A DNA stretch of 64,000 nucleotides from Armatimonadota bacterium (GTDB lineage Bacteria > Armatimonadota > Fimbriimonadia > Fimbriimonadales > Fimbriimonadaceae): positions 1 to 64,000 of the forward strand of contig WGMG01000002.1 of the NCBI GenBank assembly GCA_016125185.1, given 5' to 3'. The first letter of the stretch is position 1, and the number at the start of each line of letters is the position of its first letter. Below the pieces are notes generated by a model. That model ran no database searches. It saw only the letters and a list, made by a program, of their open reading frames with translations, and was not told the DNA's origin. Below, one piece after another: positions 25,783 to 33,751 of this stretch. Made by a program: the position numbers and the translations under genes.

Positions 25783-27045
25783 CTAGCTGCCTTGGGCGGC
25801 GGCTTCGGGCATTTTGAAGTGATCGAGACTCTTCTTTCGACGCCAGATCGTGGCCCATGTGTCGTGGACGCACACTCGATCGGCCCCGATGGAGGAGGCC
25901 CCGCCGGTAATCGCCCCACTGGCGGCGTCGCTGACGGCCACGCCGCCGACCGGACATTCCTTCTGCAGGTGGGCGGCAATGTCGATAACCGAAGCGAAGT
26001 TGATCGACGTCATGTTGCCCGCCTCGGGAGCCACCACTTGACCGGAGTGGATGCCCGCCCGCAACTGGAGCGGTTGGTCGAGCTTGTTGCGGAAAGCGTT
26101 GAACTCCACAAGGCCGGTCTGAATCTGTCGCGCCGCATTGAAGGCATTCTGAGGGTGTTCGAATGCAACGGTTATGCCATCACCCGCGGTGGAGTGGATT
26201 TTCCCAAAGTGCTTTTCGGCGATGCGCTCGACAAAGTTATGGTACTCGGTGAAGGTGAACTCGACGGCAAGAGGATCGGCATCCAGCTTCATCCTCGTCG
26301 AACCCACGACGTCGAGGCTGAGGAAGGTCGCAGCTTGTTGGCCCTCGCGAAGCTGTTCTTGGAGGTCAACCAACTGTTTGAGCAGGGTTTGGCGTGCCTT
26401 GTTGCGGTTGCGGGTGGCGTCACCCTTTTTGGTTGACGAGAAGATACTGTGCACCAAGGCACCCGCCAGAGCCCCACCGAGAGTCGTTAGGAAAATGACA
26501 GGGGGCGGGAACCAGATCTTGGGGATCATCATCACCATGGCGAACAGACTGCTGAGCAGGTAGGCCATGCCGCCGAAGATTCCACCGGTGATGGCTGCCG
26601 ACCGGCCACTCTTTGCCGTCGCGGCGATGTAGGTAGCGGCAAGCCCGACCAAGCATGCGATCGTTTGAAAAACGCTGTAGTTCGACCGAAGGTAAATCGA
26701 CGTCAGGCCATCGAGCTTGAATCCTCCAGTTAAACAGAGGGCAAAGAAGGTGCCGAGGATGCTGGAACTGACGTAGCGCCGCATGTCGCTATCAAGCGAG
26801 AAGAACTGGGTGCGAACGCGATCGAAGAAGTTTTTGCCGGACCGGCTGATCTGATCCTGCTCGAGGAAGCGGATGTATTCCTCAGAGACGCCGGTGGCTT
26901 CGGAAATGGCGAAGTATTCGTCGGTTTCGAGGGCTTCACCTTTTACTTCGCGTAAACGGTCGGCAAGCTGCAAGGCTTGCAGGACCATGGGATCACGCAT
27001 CATCTCGCGAGCATCAGCCCGTTCTAGCGAACGCGATTCTCCCAT
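25783..27045 (-). CDS. Membrane-bound class III adenylate/guanylate cyclase
   Basis: This is a 420-residue protein. Residues 1-90 are cytoplasmic and include a helix-rich segment (AISEATGVSEEYIRFLEQ). Four membrane helices lie near 93-115, 125-143, 150-174 and 178-203. The catalytic domain follows: FLSLDVVGSTRMK with metal ligand D245, HSTAGDGITVAF with D289, and LRAGIHSGQV. It should make cAMP or cGMP; substrate choice cannot be judged safely. TACAAT sits six bases before the ATG with no ribosome site, which suggests a leaderless mRNA. Confidence 0.87.
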   Translation of the reverse strand: MGESRSLERADAREMMRDPMVLQALQLADRLREVKGEALETDEYFAISEATGVSEEYIRFLEQDQISRSGKNFFDRVRTQFFSLDSDMRRYVSSSILGTFFALCLTGGFKLDGLTSIYLRSNYSVFQTIACLVGLAATYIAATAKSGRSAAITGGIFGGMAYLLSSLFAMVMMIPKIWFPPPVIFLTTLGGALAGALVHSIFSSTKKGDATRNRNKARQTLLKQLVDLQEQLREGQQAATFLSLDVVGSTRMKLDADPLAVEFTFTEYHNFVERIAEKHFGKIHSTAGDGITVAFEHPQNAFNAARQIQTGLVEFNAFRNKLDQPLQLRAGIHSGQVVAPEAGNMTSINFASVIDIAAHLQKECPVGGVAVSDAASGAITGGASSIGADRVCVHDTWATIWRRKKSLDHFKMPEAAAQGS

Positions 27046-27051
27046 GTTAGA

Positions 27052-27057
27052 ATTGTA
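27052..27057 (-). promoter_or_regulatory. -10 box of the cyclase unit
   Basis: TACAAT (five of six consensus bases) on the minus strand ends six bases before the ATG at 27045. No clear -35 box is visible. Confidence 0.55.
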
Positions 27058-27099
27058 CTCCCGGTAACCCCTCGTGCTGGCGGCGCGTCATGGTTTCGC

Positions 27100-27138
27100 A
27101 AAAAAATACGGAATCGTATCCCTGATACGATTCCGTAT
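27100..27138 (-). terminator. Strong rho-independent terminator after the lipoprotein unit
   Basis: A perfect 15-bp stem (27106-27120 with 27124-27138) with a three-base loop is followed, on the minus strand, by seven T. It ends the mutS2-cdd-lipoprotein run just before the cyclase promoter. Confidence 0.92.
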
Positions 27139-27161
27139 GTTGCTTTGGACTTAATGTGAAG

Positions 27162-28070
27162 CTACGGGACGCTACAACCTTCCGGCAACGTGTTCACGTC
27201 GATCGGATTGTTGAAGTCGTCAACATCACCCAGCGGAGCGACGATAACCGGCTTCTGCAGGTAGTAATCGGTGTTCGCGTAGGACGACGACGAAAGGAGC
27301 GGGAGGCACGGTCGGTTGATGCCCGACTCTCGCCACTGCATACCCGTCTGATCGAAGGCCACAGCAATCGGAATATCGTTCGAATTTCGATTGCTGAGAT
27401 AGTTCGGGATCGTCGTCTGGATCGGAAGGGTCGAATCGAATCGGAAAATTCGATAGTAGCCATCCGGCAGCGTGTCGTTCACGATCTGGAATCGAGCGAC
27501 GGTATTCGGCATGGCGGCGCGGAAGGAGCCGTCGTAGGACGTGGTAGCCGGGCCAAGATAGTTGCCGTTCACGTCGTAGAAGTACAGCGTGACGCCCTGG
27601 ATCGGGAGGTGAGTCACTCGATCGAGAAGCGAGCCGATGATGCGGATCTGTCGGGGTCGAACGGCGTATGACGTGGAGATGTCGGTGCCGTTGTAGCGAG
27701 CGGTGATGACTTGAGACGTGTCCGTCTGTCGGCTGGATGCGACAAAGACTCCGGTGTTCTGAGAAACCGTTCCAAAGGTCTTGGTCGTGTCGGTGCTTCG
27801 CCAGAAGTCGGGGGTGACGACCTTTCGAGCGCCGGAGGCCGTGATGCCCACGAGTTCAAACTGAACCTGCTCGCCGGTTCGGATGTTCATCGGATCGCCG
27901 TAGATTGGCAAACCAAGATTCGGGAAGTACCCGTCCGAGTAGATCATTTCGATATGAGGCGTACCCACGATCGGGTCTGTCGCCCCTCCGGTAACCGCCG
28001 TTCCATTACCTGCGCAACCGGTCAAGTAGAGTCCAAACGCAAGCGCACCAAGCATCCGCAATTGCTTCAT
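27162..28070 (-). CDS. Lipoprotein with Ig-like and carboxypeptidase-regulatory-like domains
   Basis: This is a 302-residue protein with lipobox LTGC (lipidated Cys19). The first half (EQVQFELVGITASGARKVVTPDFWRS) is Ig-like. The second (IIGSLLDRVTHLPIQGVTLYFYDVNGNYLG ... DGSFRAAM) is a beta-sandwich of the carboxypeptidase-regulatory type. It shares its layout with the next lipoprotein upstream (28126-28887), so the two look paralogous. CATAAT eight bases before the ATG may be its own promoter. The surface role is unknown. Confidence 0.75.
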   Translation of the reverse strand: MKQLRMLGALAFGLYLTGCAGNGTAVTGGATDPIVGTPHIEMIYSDGYFPNLGLPIYGDPMNIRTGEQVQFELVGITASGARKVVTPDFWRSTDTTKTFGTVSQNTGVFVASSRQTDTSQVITARYNGTDISTSYAVRPRQIRIIGSLLDRVTHLPIQGVTLYFYDVNGNYLGPATTSYDGSFRAAMPNTVARFQIVNDTLPDGYYRIFRFDSTLPIQTTIPNYLSNRNSNDIPIAVAFDQTGMQWRESGINRPCLPLLSSSSYANTDYYLQKPVIVAPLGDVDDFNNPIDVNTLPEGCSVP

Positions 28071-28125
28071 CGCGCCTTATTATGCCAAGAAAAAGCCGGT
28101 TTGTGTACTAGGAATTGCGACTTTT

Positions 28126-28887
28126 TTAGCTACAGCCGTCCGGTGGAGGAGGTGGCGAGGTGTCGAAAGTCGAATAAAAGACTACATCCGTCGACATAGA
28201 AGTCGTTTGACCGAGGGTGAATGTCGGCAGAGGAGCGAAACATCCGTTCACGGTGGTGGCATAGTCTTTTCCGGCAAAGGAGAACTGGCGAACGTAGTAA
28301 TCGCTCGGGAAAGCTGTGGTGAAGGCGACCGCAGTTGTCGGCACGCTCATGCGAATGGTGCCGTCCGCGCCGACCAAACCGGTCGCGACGACGGTGCCCG
28401 ACGAATTGAGGGCTTGAATCTGAACGTTGGGGGTCGGGTTGCCGTTGGTGAGGCGTCCGTGGCCGACCATGATGGCCTCGGGGGCGACAACGCGCACCGA
28501 CGAGGTGTAGTTAATGGATTCGAAGGTGGCCTTCGCCGTCCCAAAGAAGCCGGTCGGAGTCGAGTTGGCGGAGAAGAGACCGTCGCTGGCGAGGGTACCG
28601 CCAGGGGTGCCGGTTAGAGTCCATGCGCCAGACGGCAGGACAATCCTTGGCTGACCAATTGTTCCTTCGTCGATTCCGGTCAATCGGAATCGAACCTGTT
28701 CGTTGACAAAGATGTTGCTGGGGTCGACCACTGTCGAGGTGCCCTCGACGATCGCTTCCAAGCGGATGCTGGTGATAGGTCCGACATAACCGGTCGTACC
28801 GCCTCCTCCGCCGCCACCGCCGCAAGCGCTGAGCACGATGATGAGGAGGGCGAACAAGACGCCGGCGACAACTCTGTGGTTCTTCAT
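28126..28887 (-). CDS. Lipoprotein, paralogue of the neighbouring one
   Basis: This is a 253-residue protein with signal MKNHRVVAGVLFALLIIVLSAC, lipidated Cys22, then a run of eight glycines. An Ig-like part (NEQVRFRLTGIDEGTIGQPRIVLPSGAW) is followed by a regulatory-like part (GRLTNGNPTPNVQIQALNSSGTVVATGLVGADGTIRM). The C terminus is proline-rich and ends DGCS. The ATG at 28887 overlaps the cdd stop (ATGA), which decides the start over an in-frame ATG at 28923. Confidence 0.75.
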   Translation of the reverse strand: MKNHRVVAGVLFALLIIVLSACGGGGGGGGTTGYVGPITSIRLEAIVEGTSTVVDPSNIFVNEQVRFRLTGIDEGTIGQPRIVLPSGAWTLTGTPGGTLASDGLFSANSTPTGFFGTAKATFESINYTSSVRVVAPEAIMVGHGRLTNGNPTPNVQIQALNSSGTVVATGLVGADGTIRMSVPTTAVAFTTAFPSDYYVRQFSFAGKDYATTVNGCFAPLPTFTLGQTTSMSTDVVFYSTFDTSPPPPPDGCS

Positions 28888-29309
28888 AGATTCGCTTTTT
28901 TTGAGACGAGATCGCTTCGCCAAAGGTAGGGTGCGAGCTCGTGCAAAGACCTGGTTAAGAATCCGCCTTTAGATGGTACGACAATTTGGCAGGATTTTGG
29001 ATTAGGAGCGAATTCATTTATGGCCTGAAGGCATATTCCGCATGGGTAGCCCTCGTCTTTGGTCACGACTGCGATGGCAACAATTTCGGTGTCGCCGCCC
29101 ATGACCATCGCGCCAATGGCGGTTCGCTCGGCGCACATGGTGTCGCCATAAGAAGCGTTTTCGATGTTTGCCCCAACATAAGTTTTGCCCGAAGCGGCGA
29201 GGATGGCAGCACCGACCTTGTAGCCTGAGTAGGGGGCGTAGGCCTGGCTTTGGGCCTCGCGGGCCAGTTCAAGAAGATTGGTCGCGGCTTCGTTACTTAA
29301 AGTTGACAA
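28884..29309 (-). CDS. cdd: Cytidine deaminase
   Basis: This protein has both zinc motifs of the family. CAERTAIGAM carries Cys and catalytic Glu, and PCGICLQ carries two Cys. YAPYSGYKVGAAI and GANIENASYGDTMCAE are also typical. It deaminates cytidine and deoxycytidine to the uridine forms in pyrimidine salvage. I prefer the TTG at 29309 (141 residues) because GGGAG lies six bases before it; an ATG at 29339 is possible but lacks a ribosome site. Either start overlaps the 3' end of mutS2. Confidence 0.92.
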   Translation of the reverse strand: MSTLSNEAATNLLELAREAQSQAYAPYSGYKVGAAILAASGKTYVGANIENASYGDTMCAERTAIGAMVMGGDTEIVAIAVVTKDEGYPCGICLQAINEFAPNPKSCQIVVPSKGGFLTRSLHELAPYLWRSDLVSKKANL

Positions 29310-31632
29310 TGGTGACTCCCTGGCCGCCTTCGGTGGCATCGCCGTCGCGGTATGACTTTACGTCTTTGTGCTTGCGCAAGTAGTCCTGCGTGATCTGACG
29401 CAGGATACCTTCGCCTTTGCCGTGGACCACACGGACGAACGGCACGTTGCCGAGGATGGCGTCATCGATAAATTGCTCCAGCTCTTGAAGCGCGTCTTCG
29501 GCGCGTTTGTTTCGCAGAGTGATTTCAGTCCTGGCGTTGAGGGTTTTGGCGAGGTTGACTCGCTGGCGTCCGGCGGTCGGCGGCTTGTTGCCGAGGTTCG
29601 TCGGCAGGAGCTTTCGGACGTCGATCTTCATCTTCATCACGCCGAGTTGGACCATCACTTCCTTGCCGGTGGCGTCTTCGAGCAGGGTTCCGTTTTGTTG
29701 CATGCCAAGGACCTGCACAATGTCGCCTTTGCGGAGAACATGCTTCTGGGGAGCTTCTTGGGCCTTTTCCTGGTTCCGGAATTGGCTGGAAACACCACGA
29801 CCGAGTTCATCGAGGGCCCGCAGGTCCTGGCGGGCCTTTTGGATAGTGTCCGTCTTGACGCCCTGCTTCTTGAGGTTCTCGATGATGTCTTCGCTTTGAA
29901 TACGAATCTCGCGGAGGGTGCTTTCTATGGCGTCGTGGGCCCGCTCATTGGCACGCTTGCGGACGTCCTCGGCTTCTCTGAGCTTGCGTTCGGCTTTGGC
30001 TTCGAGCTCGCGGAGTTCGGCGATACGTCGGTCAGCTTCACTTTGGGCGACCCGCGCCTGCTTTTGGGCGTTTTCGAGGTTTTGGAGCATCTCGGCGACG
30101 TCCTTGTGCTGTTCGCTGAGACAGGCGTCGGCGCGGACAACGACGCGTTTGTCGATGCCGTACCGTTCGGCGATCTTGAGAGCCTGGCTGGCACCAGCGG
30201 CACCGAGAATGAGGCGGTAGGTCGGCTTCAGCGATTTGGAATCGAACTCCATTGAGGCATTACGAAAGCCTTCGGCGGAGAAAGCGAAGGCTTTGAGCTC
30301 ACCATAGTGGGTGCTGGCGAGGACGGCCGCGCCGCCTTCGTGGAATTCGAGGAGGAAAGCCTGGGCGAGGGCCGCGCCTTCGGCGGGGTCGGTACCAGCA
30401 CCGACTTCGTCGAGCAAGACCAGTGCGCCGGGCTGGAGGTTATTGAGAGCGGAGGCGATGTTTTTGAGGTGGGCGCTGAAGGTGGACAGCGACTGTTCGA
30501 GACTTTGTTCGTCGCCGATATCGGCCCATAGCTGGGTGAACGCGCCGAAGCGGCAGTGGTAGGCGGGCGGGAGCATGCCGCACTGGAGCATGGCCACGAA
30601 GAGGCCGATGGTCTTGATGGCGACGGTTTTGCCGCCGGTGTTGGGACCCGTGATGACGACCGATGAGCCCGCGGCAACTTCCAAATCGAGCGGAACTGCC
30701 GTTTCTCGGTCAAGGAGTGGGTGGCGGCCGCCTTTGATTTCGATGAAGGCGCCTTTGGCACGAATTGGCACGCCAGCACGCATCTCGGCCCCAAGTCGAG
30801 CCTTGCCGAAGATGAGATCGAGGTGTCCCAGTTGGGTTACCGACGAGACGATTTCGTCGGCGATTCGTCCGACTTTCGAACTTAAAACCTTAAGAATTCG
30901 CTTCTCTTCCTCGGCTTCTTGAGCTTCTACCTGCCGGGCGGCGTTAGCGGCATTCAGGACATCTTCGGGTTCCAGAAAAACGGTCGAGCCGGTGGCGCTG
31001 GTGTCGTGGACGATGCCCTTGATTTTGCCCTTGTGGTCGGCTTTGAGGGGAATGACGTAGCGACCATCACGAATGGTGTAGATGGGGTCGCTGAGGTAGT
31101 CACGAAAGCGACCGGTCGTGTACGCCTGGATGCGCTCGACGATGCGGGCTTGGGCGGCGCGCTTTTTGACACGAAGGTCGGCGAGTGTGGGGGACGCTTC
31201 GTCGCGCACGGTTCCGTCGCCGTCGAGGCTGTAAAGCAGTTCACCTTCGAGTTTGACATCGGGCCAGAGTCCAGTGGCGAAAGTCGTCAGGTGAGCGGTT
31301 TCGGTGGCGTCGAGGTAGCTCTTGAACGCGTTGGTGGCGGAGAGGGCGACGCCGATTCGGTGGAGGTGGTCGCCGGGAATGAGACCGCCTTTGGCAGCGA
31401 GCTTGGCCGAGTTTCGGACGTCGTAGACGCCGGCGAGGGAAGGGGGCGGCGAGGTGCCGAGGAGGTCAAAGGCCTCAAGCGTTTGGTCGAGGAGCCCCCA
31501 AACGGATTCCTCGTCGAATTCGGGCAGGATCGACTCGGCGGCGGTTCGGCCCATCTCGGTTTGGCAGCACGCGACCAAACGATCTCGGATCGTTTGGAAT
31601 TCCAGTATTCGGAGCGCGCGTACCTCTCGCAT
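29293..31632 (-). CDS. mutS2: MutS2 / RqcU-type ATPase with Smr domain
   Basis: This is a 779-residue protein. The MutS-like core and clamp run from 1 to 320. Walker A is GPNTGGKT (329-336) and Walker B is LVLLDEVGAGTDP (about 405-417). A long coiled coil covers about 520-620, followed by a KOW-like segment (LRKGDIVQVLGMQQNG) and a C-terminal Smr domain with HGKGEG. MutS2 acts in recombination control and, in Bacillus, in splitting collided ribosomes. The usual LDLRG motif opening the Smr domain is altered to ITLRNKRAEDAL. AGTAGGAA precedes the ATG, and TATCAT (31654-31649) is a plausible -10 box. Confidence 0.95.
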   Translation of the reverse strand: MREVRALRILEFQTIRDRLVACCQTEMGRTAAESILPEFDEESVWGLLDQTLEAFDLLGTSPPPSLAGVYDVRNSAKLAAKGGLIPGDHLHRIGVALSATNAFKSYLDATETAHLTTFATGLWPDVKLEGELLYSLDGDGTVRDEASPTLADLRVKKRAAQARIVERIQAYTTGRFRDYLSDPIYTIRDGRYVIPLKADHKGKIKGIVHDTSATGSTVFLEPEDVLNAANAARQVEAQEAEEEKRILKVLSSKVGRIADEIVSSVTQLGHLDLIFGKARLGAEMRAGVPIRAKGAFIEIKGGRHPLLDRETAVPLDLEVAAGSSVVITGPNTGGKTVAIKTIGLFVAMLQCGMLPPAYHCRFGAFTQLWADIGDEQSLEQSLSTFSAHLKNIASALNNLQPGALVLLDEVGAGTDPAEGAALAQAFLLEFHEGGAAVLASTHYGELKAFAFSAEGFRNASMEFDSKSLKPTYRLILGAAGASQALKIAERYGIDKRVVVRADACLSEQHKDVAEMLQNLENAQKQARVAQSEADRRIAELRELEAKAERKLREAEDVRKRANERAHDAIESTLREIRIQSEDIIENLKKQGVKTDTIQKARQDLRALDELGRGVSSQFRNQEKAQEAPQKHVLRKGDIVQVLGMQQNGTLLEDATGKEVMVQLGVMKMKIDVRKLLPTNLGNKPPTAGRQRVNLAKTLNARTEITLRNKRAEDALQELEQFIDDAILGNVPFVRVVHGKGEGILRQITQDYLRKHKDVKSYRDGDATEGGQGVTIVNFK

Positions 31633-31647
31633 TTCCTACTCGTTAAG

Positions 31648-31654
31648 TATGATA
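31648..31654. promoter_or_regulatory. Symmetric -10 element between divergent genes
   Basis: TATGATA reads as TATGAT (31648-31653) on the plus strand, seven bases before the ATG at 31661. On the minus strand it reads as TATCAT (31654-31649), 16 bases before the mutS2 ATG. One element could serve both directions. Confidence 0.5.
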
Positions 31655-31660
31655 GAGATT

Positions 31661-32317
31661 ATGATTTCCGTTGCCGCTGCCCTCGTGCTTTCGAACCTGC
31701 GCGTGCCTGCCGACACCGTCTCTTTGACGGCAGATCAGGACGTCTGGGTCTATGCTCACTCGTCGGATGCGGCGGGCGAGCCTTACTTAATGGCGTGGGG
31801 TGTCGGCGGGAAAGCGATTGCGGATAACCCCGACGACGCGGAAAGTTGCAGCTACAGCTATCTCCGGTTCAGCTTGGACCAGATTCCGGCCGGAAAAAAG
31901 CTTGTGGGCGCAACCATGATATTGAAGCCGATGGGAAGCCCGGAAATCAATCCTGCGGCGAAAGATTGGCCCCTTGAGGTTCGACCTTTGAAGGGGACGT
32001 TTACGGAGCGTGAATGGTCTTATGACGTGGCTTCGACCGTGGTGCCGATGCCGGAAATATTCGGAACGGGCATCATTGGGGCGGTTTCAGGTTCGGCCGA
32101 TGCGAAGGATTTAGAGATTCGGGTCGATTTGATGGGCAAGACGTCGAAGTTCGGCGACGCTTTTGCGGCGGCGGCAAAGGATAAGAAGCCGATGTACTTT
32201 GCTTTGACGAGCAAATATGATCCTTCGAACCAAGGGCGTTCGGGAGTTTATCGGCTGTATTCGAGAGACAACAAGGACGAGAGCGTGCGTCCGAAGTTAG
32301 TTTTGACTTTCGAATAA
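31661..32317 (+). CDS. Exported DNRLRE/CBM96-like beta-sandwich protein
   Basis: This is 218 residues from the ATG at 31661, with a short signal peptide (MISVAAALVLSNLRVPA). The body has the DNRLRE-like pattern: TVSLTADQDVWVYA, then YSYLRFSLDQIPAGKKLVGATMILKP, then WPLEVRPLKGTFTEREWSYD, and a final RPKLVLTFE. Such folds act as stalks or carbohydrate-binding modules on surface proteins; here it stands alone. An ATG at 31649 adds four residues but lies within the -10 element. Its start is only 28 bases from that of divergent mutS2. Confidence 0.75.
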   Translation: MISVAAALVLSNLRVPADTVSLTADQDVWVYAHSSDAAGEPYLMAWGVGGKAIADNPDDAESCSYSYLRFSLDQIPAGKKLVGATMILKPMGSPEINPAAKDWPLEVRPLKGTFTEREWSYDVASTVVPMPEIFGTGIIGAVSGSADAKDLEIRVDLMGKTSKFGDAFAAAAKDKKPMYFALTSKYDPSNQGRSGVYRLYSRDNKDESVRPKLVLTFE

Positions 32318-32329
32318 GTCGTTTGGGGC

Positions 32330-32533
32330 CCCTCTGCCTTTTCAGTTCTTCCTTTTCGATGGAGTTCTAGCCATCCACCCCGCCGCTTCGCGTCACCCCT
32401 CCCATCTTTGGAGGGGAAATGTGCTGAACACCTCGCTTTCCTGACGTCCGAAATCGTGCGGCCCAATGGACCTTTTGGGGCAAGAATTGGCTGTGCGGGC
32501 GAGACGCTCATAGCTCCCAGTCGTCCCACCTCC
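32330..32533. repeat. Dispersed intergenic element, copy D
   Basis: It contains a CCCCTCC...GGAGGGG hairpin (about 32396-32415). About 70 bases at 32461-32532 (GGCCCAATGGACCTTTTGGGG ... GGCGAGACGCTCATAGCTCCCAG) match the end of copy C3 at 23426-23510. It occupies most of the 394-base gap between the DNRLRE gene and the ankyrin gene. Confidence 0.55.
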
Positions 32534-32711
32534 TCAAACAACTCTTTACGATCACTCATTTGGTGCGCGAGTTTTGTCGCTTAAAGTCTGTTAGCTAGAA
32601 CCAAAGGCGCGCATACTGCTTAGCGAGTAACCTGTCGAGTCGAAGTACCATGCTTAGAAATGGCAACTTGTTGGAGCGGTTTGCTTTGGCCAGACGGACG
32701 GCGAAACTCTC

Positions 32712-33158
32712 GTGGACCTTTGGGAGATGGGTAAAAGATTCACTTGGCTCGGTCTGATTTTGCTAGCATTCTATTCTGCGGTTTCCTGTCGGCCTTCGTG
32801 CAGTACCGTCTACCAATGCGCAGTCACAGGTAGCTATGGAGGGCTGGCTGCCATGGTGAAAAACAAAGTCGATGCCAACGTGTCCGATCGCGCGCTCAAT
32901 ACCCCCTTGCATTACGCGGCGACAAATGGATCGACAAGTTGTATCCAGCTATTACTGGACCGGGGCGCTCAGATCAATGCAAAAAACGTCGATGGCTTCA
33001 CGCCATTAATCGAAGCAGCTTCGTTCGGAAACGACGACGCCGTAAAACTTCTGCTGAAAGCTGGCGCTGATACCAAGGCCGTCACTAATGGCGGCTTCAC
33101 CGCGAAGCAGGTCGCCGTTGCATGTGGTCATGAATCTACGGCTAAGCTGTTGCCTTGA
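32712..33158 (+). CDS. Ankyrin-repeat lipoprotein
   Basis: This is up to 148 residues, with GTG 32712 or ATG 32727 as start (GGGAG precedes the latter too closely to decide). The signal sequence ends in a lipobox-like SAVSC. Three ankyrin repeats follow: NTPLHYAATNGSTSCIQLLLDRGAQ, GFTPLIEAASFGNDDAVKLLLKAGAD and GFTAKQVAVACGHESTAKLL. Ankyrin repeats bind protein partners, and lipidation would place it in the envelope. It ends 20 bases from the convergent GNAT gene. Confidence 0.82.
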   Translation: MDLWEMGKRFTWLGLILLAFYSAVSCRPSCSTVYQCAVTGSYGGLAAMVKNKVDANVSDRALNTPLHYAATNGSTSCIQLLLDRGAQINAKNVDGFTPLIEAASFGNDDAVKLLLKAGADTKAVTNGGFTAKQVAVACGHESTAKLLP

Positions 33159-33178
33159 TCGTTAGGCTCCGTAGAACT

Positions 33179-33688
33179 TTATGTTAGCCAGCGGACCATG
33201 TGTTCGAAATCGGTATACGTGTCGCCGACCTTCATCGCGCGCTTTTCGTGACCCCAGGTTTCGAACCCCGCCGAATGGTAGAGATGCACGGCCGACGTTT
33301 GGCAAGTTGAAACGGACAAGGAAATCCGTTCTAGGCCCTCAATGGCCCGAGCCCGCTGGATCAGTTCGTCCACTAGTTGGCGTCCGATTCCCTTTCCACG
33401 GACTTTGTCGGTAACATACATAGCCACCAAGTAACCATCGTGCCGAAATTTCGGCCCTTGCGGGCGGCTAAGTGCGACGGTACCGACGAATTCTCCGTCG
33501 AGCCAAGCTCCCAAAGTGAAGCCTTCGCTAGGCTCCTTGGTGAACATGGCACCTATCTCCTCGATGGATCTCTTCGAAAAAGACTCAACGTCGGAGGCAA
33601 ATGCCAGCGGCTGAGTCTCCAAAGCCTCCAACCGGAGTCGTTGGTAATCTTCAGCATCATCGGCGGTTACCAATCGGATTTCGAGCAT
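33179..33688 (-). CDS. GNAT-family N-acetyltransferase
   Basis: This is a 169-residue protein from the ATG at 33688. The GNAT core is visible as GYLVAMYVTDKVRGKGIGRQLVDELIQRA with the acetyl-CoA loop VRGKGIGRQL, and LYHSAGFETWG near the end. It transfers an acetyl group from acetyl-CoA to an unknown amine. TATGAT lies exactly six bases before the ATG. GGTGAG is directly adjacent to the start and too close for a normal ribosome site, so the mRNA is probably leaderless. Confidence 0.9.
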   Translation of the reverse strand: MLEIRLVTADDAEDYQRLRLEALETQPLAFASDVESFSKRSIEEIGAMFTKEPSEGFTLGAWLDGEFVGTVALSRPQGPKFRHDGYLVAMYVTDKVRGKGIGRQLVDELIQRARAIEGLERISLSVSTCQTSAVHLYHSAGFETWGHEKRAMKVGDTYTDFEHMVRWLT

Positions 33689-33694
33689 CTCACC

Positions 33695-33700
33695 ATCATA
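33695..33700 (-). promoter_or_regulatory. -10 box of the GNAT gene
   Basis: TATGAT (five of six consensus bases) is six bases upstream of the start codon. Confidence 0.5.
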
Positions 33701-33751
33701 TCTTCTTAACGGTTTCTTTACAGTTGGATCACACAATCGCTTACGAAAGTC

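Noticed and set aside
28796-28830. Glycine-codon run at the start of a lipoprotein, first considered a repeat
   Set aside because: It encodes the polyglycine linker after the lipidated cysteine, a common feature of lipoproteins.
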